NCBI GenBank assembly: GCA_900543755.1
Contig: UQSP01000015.1
Location: forward strand, 1-35,248
Source of the DNA: an uncultured Eubacteriales bacterium
GTDB lineage: Bacteria > Bacillota > Clostridia > Christensenellales > Pumilibacteraceae
Reading direction: 5' to 3'
Length of the DNA stretch: 35,248 bases
The translations under genes and the position numbers were made by a program. Numbering within the stretch: position 1 is the stretch's first letter; each line of letters opens with the position of its first letter. The notes under the pieces are model-generated. The model searched no databases. It saw nothing but the letters and a program-made list of their open reading frames with translations, and was not told the origin of the DNA. Of this stretch, positions 34,303 through 35,248 are shown one piece after another.

Positions 34303-34337
34303 GGCTGTTTCCTCCGAAATATTTTTCTTTTTCTGTT

Positions 34338-34470
34338 AAAAGCCCCCTGCAAGGGCGAACGGAACTTATGGAGCGAAGCGCAATAAGTATAGTGAGCTAT
34401 ACTTATCGCAGATAAGGAGAGATTCTCTCAAATTTTGCTCCCCGTTTGCTTGCAAGAGAGGGGCTTGCAT
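34338..34470. other. Large nested inverted repeat around oriT
   Basis: Outer arms pair AAGCCCC (34340-34346) with GGGGCTT (34460-34466), TGCAAG (34348-34353) with CTTGCA (34449-34454), and GCGAACGG (34356... region) with CCGTTTGC (34442-34449, one G-U; the last C is shared as an alternative). GGAGC (34370-34374) pairs with GCTCC (34437-34441), and the oriT hairpin lies inside. On the minus strand it ends GGGGGCTTTT just ahead of the relaxase ribosome site, so as RNA it may act as an attenuator. Confidence 0.65.
34384..34405 (+). other. oriT: Origin of transfer, pMV158/MobV type
   Basis: A perfect 9-bp inverted repeat TAAGTATAG (34384-34392) / CTATACTTA (34397-34405) with loop TGAG closely resembles the pMV158 oriT (AAGTATAGTGTG/TTATACTT). 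By analogy the nick would fall between 34396 and 34397 on the plus strand. Its place 80 bp upstream of the relaxase start is as expected. The nick position is inferred, not shown. Confidence 0.85.
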
Positions 34471-34603
34471 TTTTACTGTTGATTGCTGTATGCTTGGTAG
34501 CTTGCTTGCCTGATTACGGCGGTCTGATTGTCGTTTGATTGCTCATTTGTTCCTCCGAGTTTTTATTTTTCTATCTTTAATCCACACCGAAAGGGGCGGA
34601 CAT
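34471..34603. other. Non-coding spacer between oriT and repeat array
   Basis: T-rich plus strand with a tandem-like TTGCTTG/TTGATTG flavour at about 34483-34545 and a GGAGGAACAA sequence on the minus strand near 34545-34555 that is not followed by a long reading frame. No feature is recognised. Confidence 0.4.
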
Positions 34604-34660
34604 TGATACCCGAAAAAGGGTGCAAAAAAGCCGCTGACAGCTCTTCGCGTATCACCGACC
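34604..34660 (-). repeat. Diverged outlying copy of the 72-bp repeat
   Basis: The AAAAAAGCC core at 34624-34632 with following CTGACAGCTCTTCGCG resembles the array core and lies 143 bp, two repeat periods, from the first clear copy (core at 34773). The copy between them, if any, is barely recognisable (a GCC at 34702). Confidence 0.4.
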
Positions 34661-34752
34661 TTAACCGTATTTAGCAACTTTGCATTGCTCTATGGTGGTT
34701 AGCCATTCTATTGTGATGCCGGCTGTTGAATACGCTTTCGCGCCCCGACACC

Positions 34753-35010
34753 AAAAATTGTACGCTTAAAAAACCCCGTCACGGCACGTCTTAAAACACA
34801 CGATAACAACGGCTTTCCTCTTAAAAAATGGTACTTTTATAAAAGCCTGTCATCGCGCGTCTTTTTCGGGCAATGGAATATAACGGCTTTTCCGGAAAAA
34901 TCGTATCACAAAAAAGCCCCTCATCGCCCGACGAAAAACGAAAACCAAACAAAGGCTTTCTGCATTCAAAAATTTGTACGCTTAAAAAGCCCTGTCTTGG
35001 CTCGTTTTTC
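34753..35010 (-). repeat. Tandem array of degenerate ~72-bp repeats
   Basis: Four copies start AAAAAT-x-GTA at 34753, 34824, 34896 and 34968 and carry an (A)nGCC core at about 34773, 34845, 34916 and 34989, so the period is 71-73 bp. On the minus strand each complete unit reads AAAGCC...GGCTTTTTT...GTAC..ATTTTT, that is, a pairing arm of AAAGCC with GGCTTT followed by a T-run. Copies are only partly conserved, the T-run and arms best. No reading frame crosses the array; spacing of 71-73 breaks any frame. It lies in the leader between the promoter at 35174-35202 and the relaxase. Role unknown. Confidence 0.75.
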
Positions 35011-35024
35011 AGACGGCTCGGGTG

Positions 35025-35171
35025 CAGCGCAGTTTGCGCTGAAACATAGCGGAGAACTTCTCTCTCCGCGGCGCAATCCTATTATGCGCCCACTCTCCCA
35101 TAAGGGGAGTGCGCCGTACTAATTTCAAAGCACGGCAAAAGAGTACAGGCTATATCTCCACCTGTACTCTT
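35025..35171 (-). other. Chain of six stem-loops at the leader 5' end
   Basis: Consecutive hairpins are: CAGCGCA/TGCGCTG (35025-35041), GCGGAGA/TCTCCGC (35049-35069), GGCGCA/TGCGCC (35070-35090), CACTC-CCC/GGGGAGTG (35091-35111, one G-T), GCCGT/ACGGC (35113-35136) and the 11-bp AAGAGTACAGG/CCTGTACTCTT (35139-35171). The last lies at the predicted 5' end of the minus-strand transcript and is followed there by TTTTG, so it could be an early terminator or a 5' protective hairpin. Almost every base of this stretch is in a potential helix. Confidence 0.7.
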
Positions 35172-35173
35172 CC

Positions 35174-35202
35174 ATTATACCATATCCATTTCGTTTTGTC
35201 AA
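35174..35202 (-). promoter_or_regulatory. Perfect consensus promoter of the relaxase leader
   Basis: Minus-strand -35 TTGACA (35197-35202), exactly 17 bp, -10 TATAAT (35174-35179); start about 35167. It reads toward the stem-loops, repeat array, oriT and relaxase (leader of about 865 bases). Genomic sequence ends 5 bases upstream of the -35 box. Confidence 0.88.
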
Positions 35203-35207
35203 TAAAA

Positions 35208-35248
35208 CTGTCTCTTATACACATCTGACGCTGCCGACGAACTCTAGG
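35208..35248 (-). other. Residual Nextera sequencing adapter (not biological)
   Basis: 35208-35226 is the reverse complement of the Tn5 mosaic end (CTGTCTCTTATACACATCT), 35227-35240 that of the Nextera read-1 tail (GACGCTGCCGACGA), and the last 8 bases look like an i5 index. The contig therefore ends at a library fragment edge. Confidence 0.98.

Larger units (their letters stand above)
30782..35207 (-). mobile_element. Tn4451-like mobilizable element (one end only)
   Basis: The region holds a TnpX-type large serine recombinase, a TnpW-like protein, a small DNA-binding-type protein, a MobV relaxase (the class of TnpZ in Tn4451) and a pMV158-like oriT. This gene set defines mobilizable transposons of the Tn4451/4453 type. 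The left edge is a guess placed between the rhamnosidase stop and the recombinase; the exact junction, its target duplication and the right end are not visible. No resistance or other cargo gene lies in the visible part. Both promoters in it are perfect consensus, unlike most host promoters here. Confidence 0.82.

Noticed and set aside
34753..35010. CRISPR array
   Set aside because: The ~72-bp units are degenerate along their whole length, without a near-identical repeat alternating with unique spacers, and no cas gene is present.
34753..35010. Tandem hammerhead ribozymes (CGATGA and GAAA words recur in the minus-strand units)
   Set aside because: The invariant CUGAUGA core is not met and no stem II of useful length forms between the two words.
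34604..35010. Integron attC-type sites (GGTTAGCC-like words)
   Set aside because: No paired RYYYAAC/GTTRRRY core sites and no integrase of the IntI type.
47..35207. tRNA and rRNA genes
   Set aside because: I looked for TTCRA T-loop signatures and acceptor pairing and for rRNA core sequences by eye and found none; a tRNAscan run would settle it.

Overview
The window is one contig of bacterial DNA with leftover Illumina Nextera adapter on both ends (1-46 and 35208-35248). The biological sequence is 47-35207. It looks like an uncultured Gram-positive Clostridia-type bacterium (Firmicutes/Bacillota). The evidence is a large SRP RNA with a Bacillus-like Alu domain, HPr kinase (hprK), a class II galactose-1-phosphate uridylyltransferase, a type-2 isoleucyl-tRNA synthetase, a bacterial glycerol-1-phosphate dehydrogenase, lipoprotein signal peptides, A-rich Shine-Dalgarno sequences and a Tn4451-like mobile element. 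I cannot place it at family level from sequence alone.

Layout. Positions 311-11490 carry minus-strand genes: a YfcE-type phosphodiesterase, a 1080-residue lipoprotein with two InlB-like repeats, galT, an RluA-type pseudouridine synthase, an rRNA-methyltransferase-like protein, ileS and a hemolysin III/PAQR membrane protein. The SRP RNA (11629-11895) lies upstream with its own promoter. Then come the glycerol-1-phosphate dehydrogenase gene and a probable operon (19207 to 13571, minus strand): a trypsin-like lipoprotein protease, acpP, queH, uvrC, a Cof-type HAD phosphatase and hprK. A head-to-head plus-strand gene (19315-19614) encodes an odd stand-alone SpaA/CnaB-like domain, followed by about 500 bp of strongly structured non-coding DNA. 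Next come ung, an ArsR-type regulator, a 68-residue small protein, argS with ychF upstream, a secreted coiled-coil protein, rnr and secG. A plus-strand cytoplasmic alpha-L-rhamnosidase (28484-30727) ends the host part.

From about 30.78 kb to the contig end lies a mobilizable element related to Tn4451: a large serine recombinase (TnpX type), a TnpW-like protein whose start appears frameshifted, a small DNA-binding-type protein, and a MobV relaxase with a pMV158-like oriT just upstream. The relaxase reading frame extends in-family upstream of its first canonical start to an ATA codon placed correctly behind a GGAGG. Upstream of the relaxase is about 900 bp of non-coding DNA: a perfect consensus promoter at the contig end reading into a chain of six stem-loops, then a tandem array of degenerate ~72-bp repeats, then the oriT. 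This transcribed, repeat-bearing leader is the least explained and most interesting structure here. The far end of the element and any cargo lie beyond the contig.

Two host genes (the lipoprotein protease and the ArsR regulator) have a TATAAT box exactly six bases before the ATG and no Shine-Dalgarno sequence, which predicts leaderless mRNAs.
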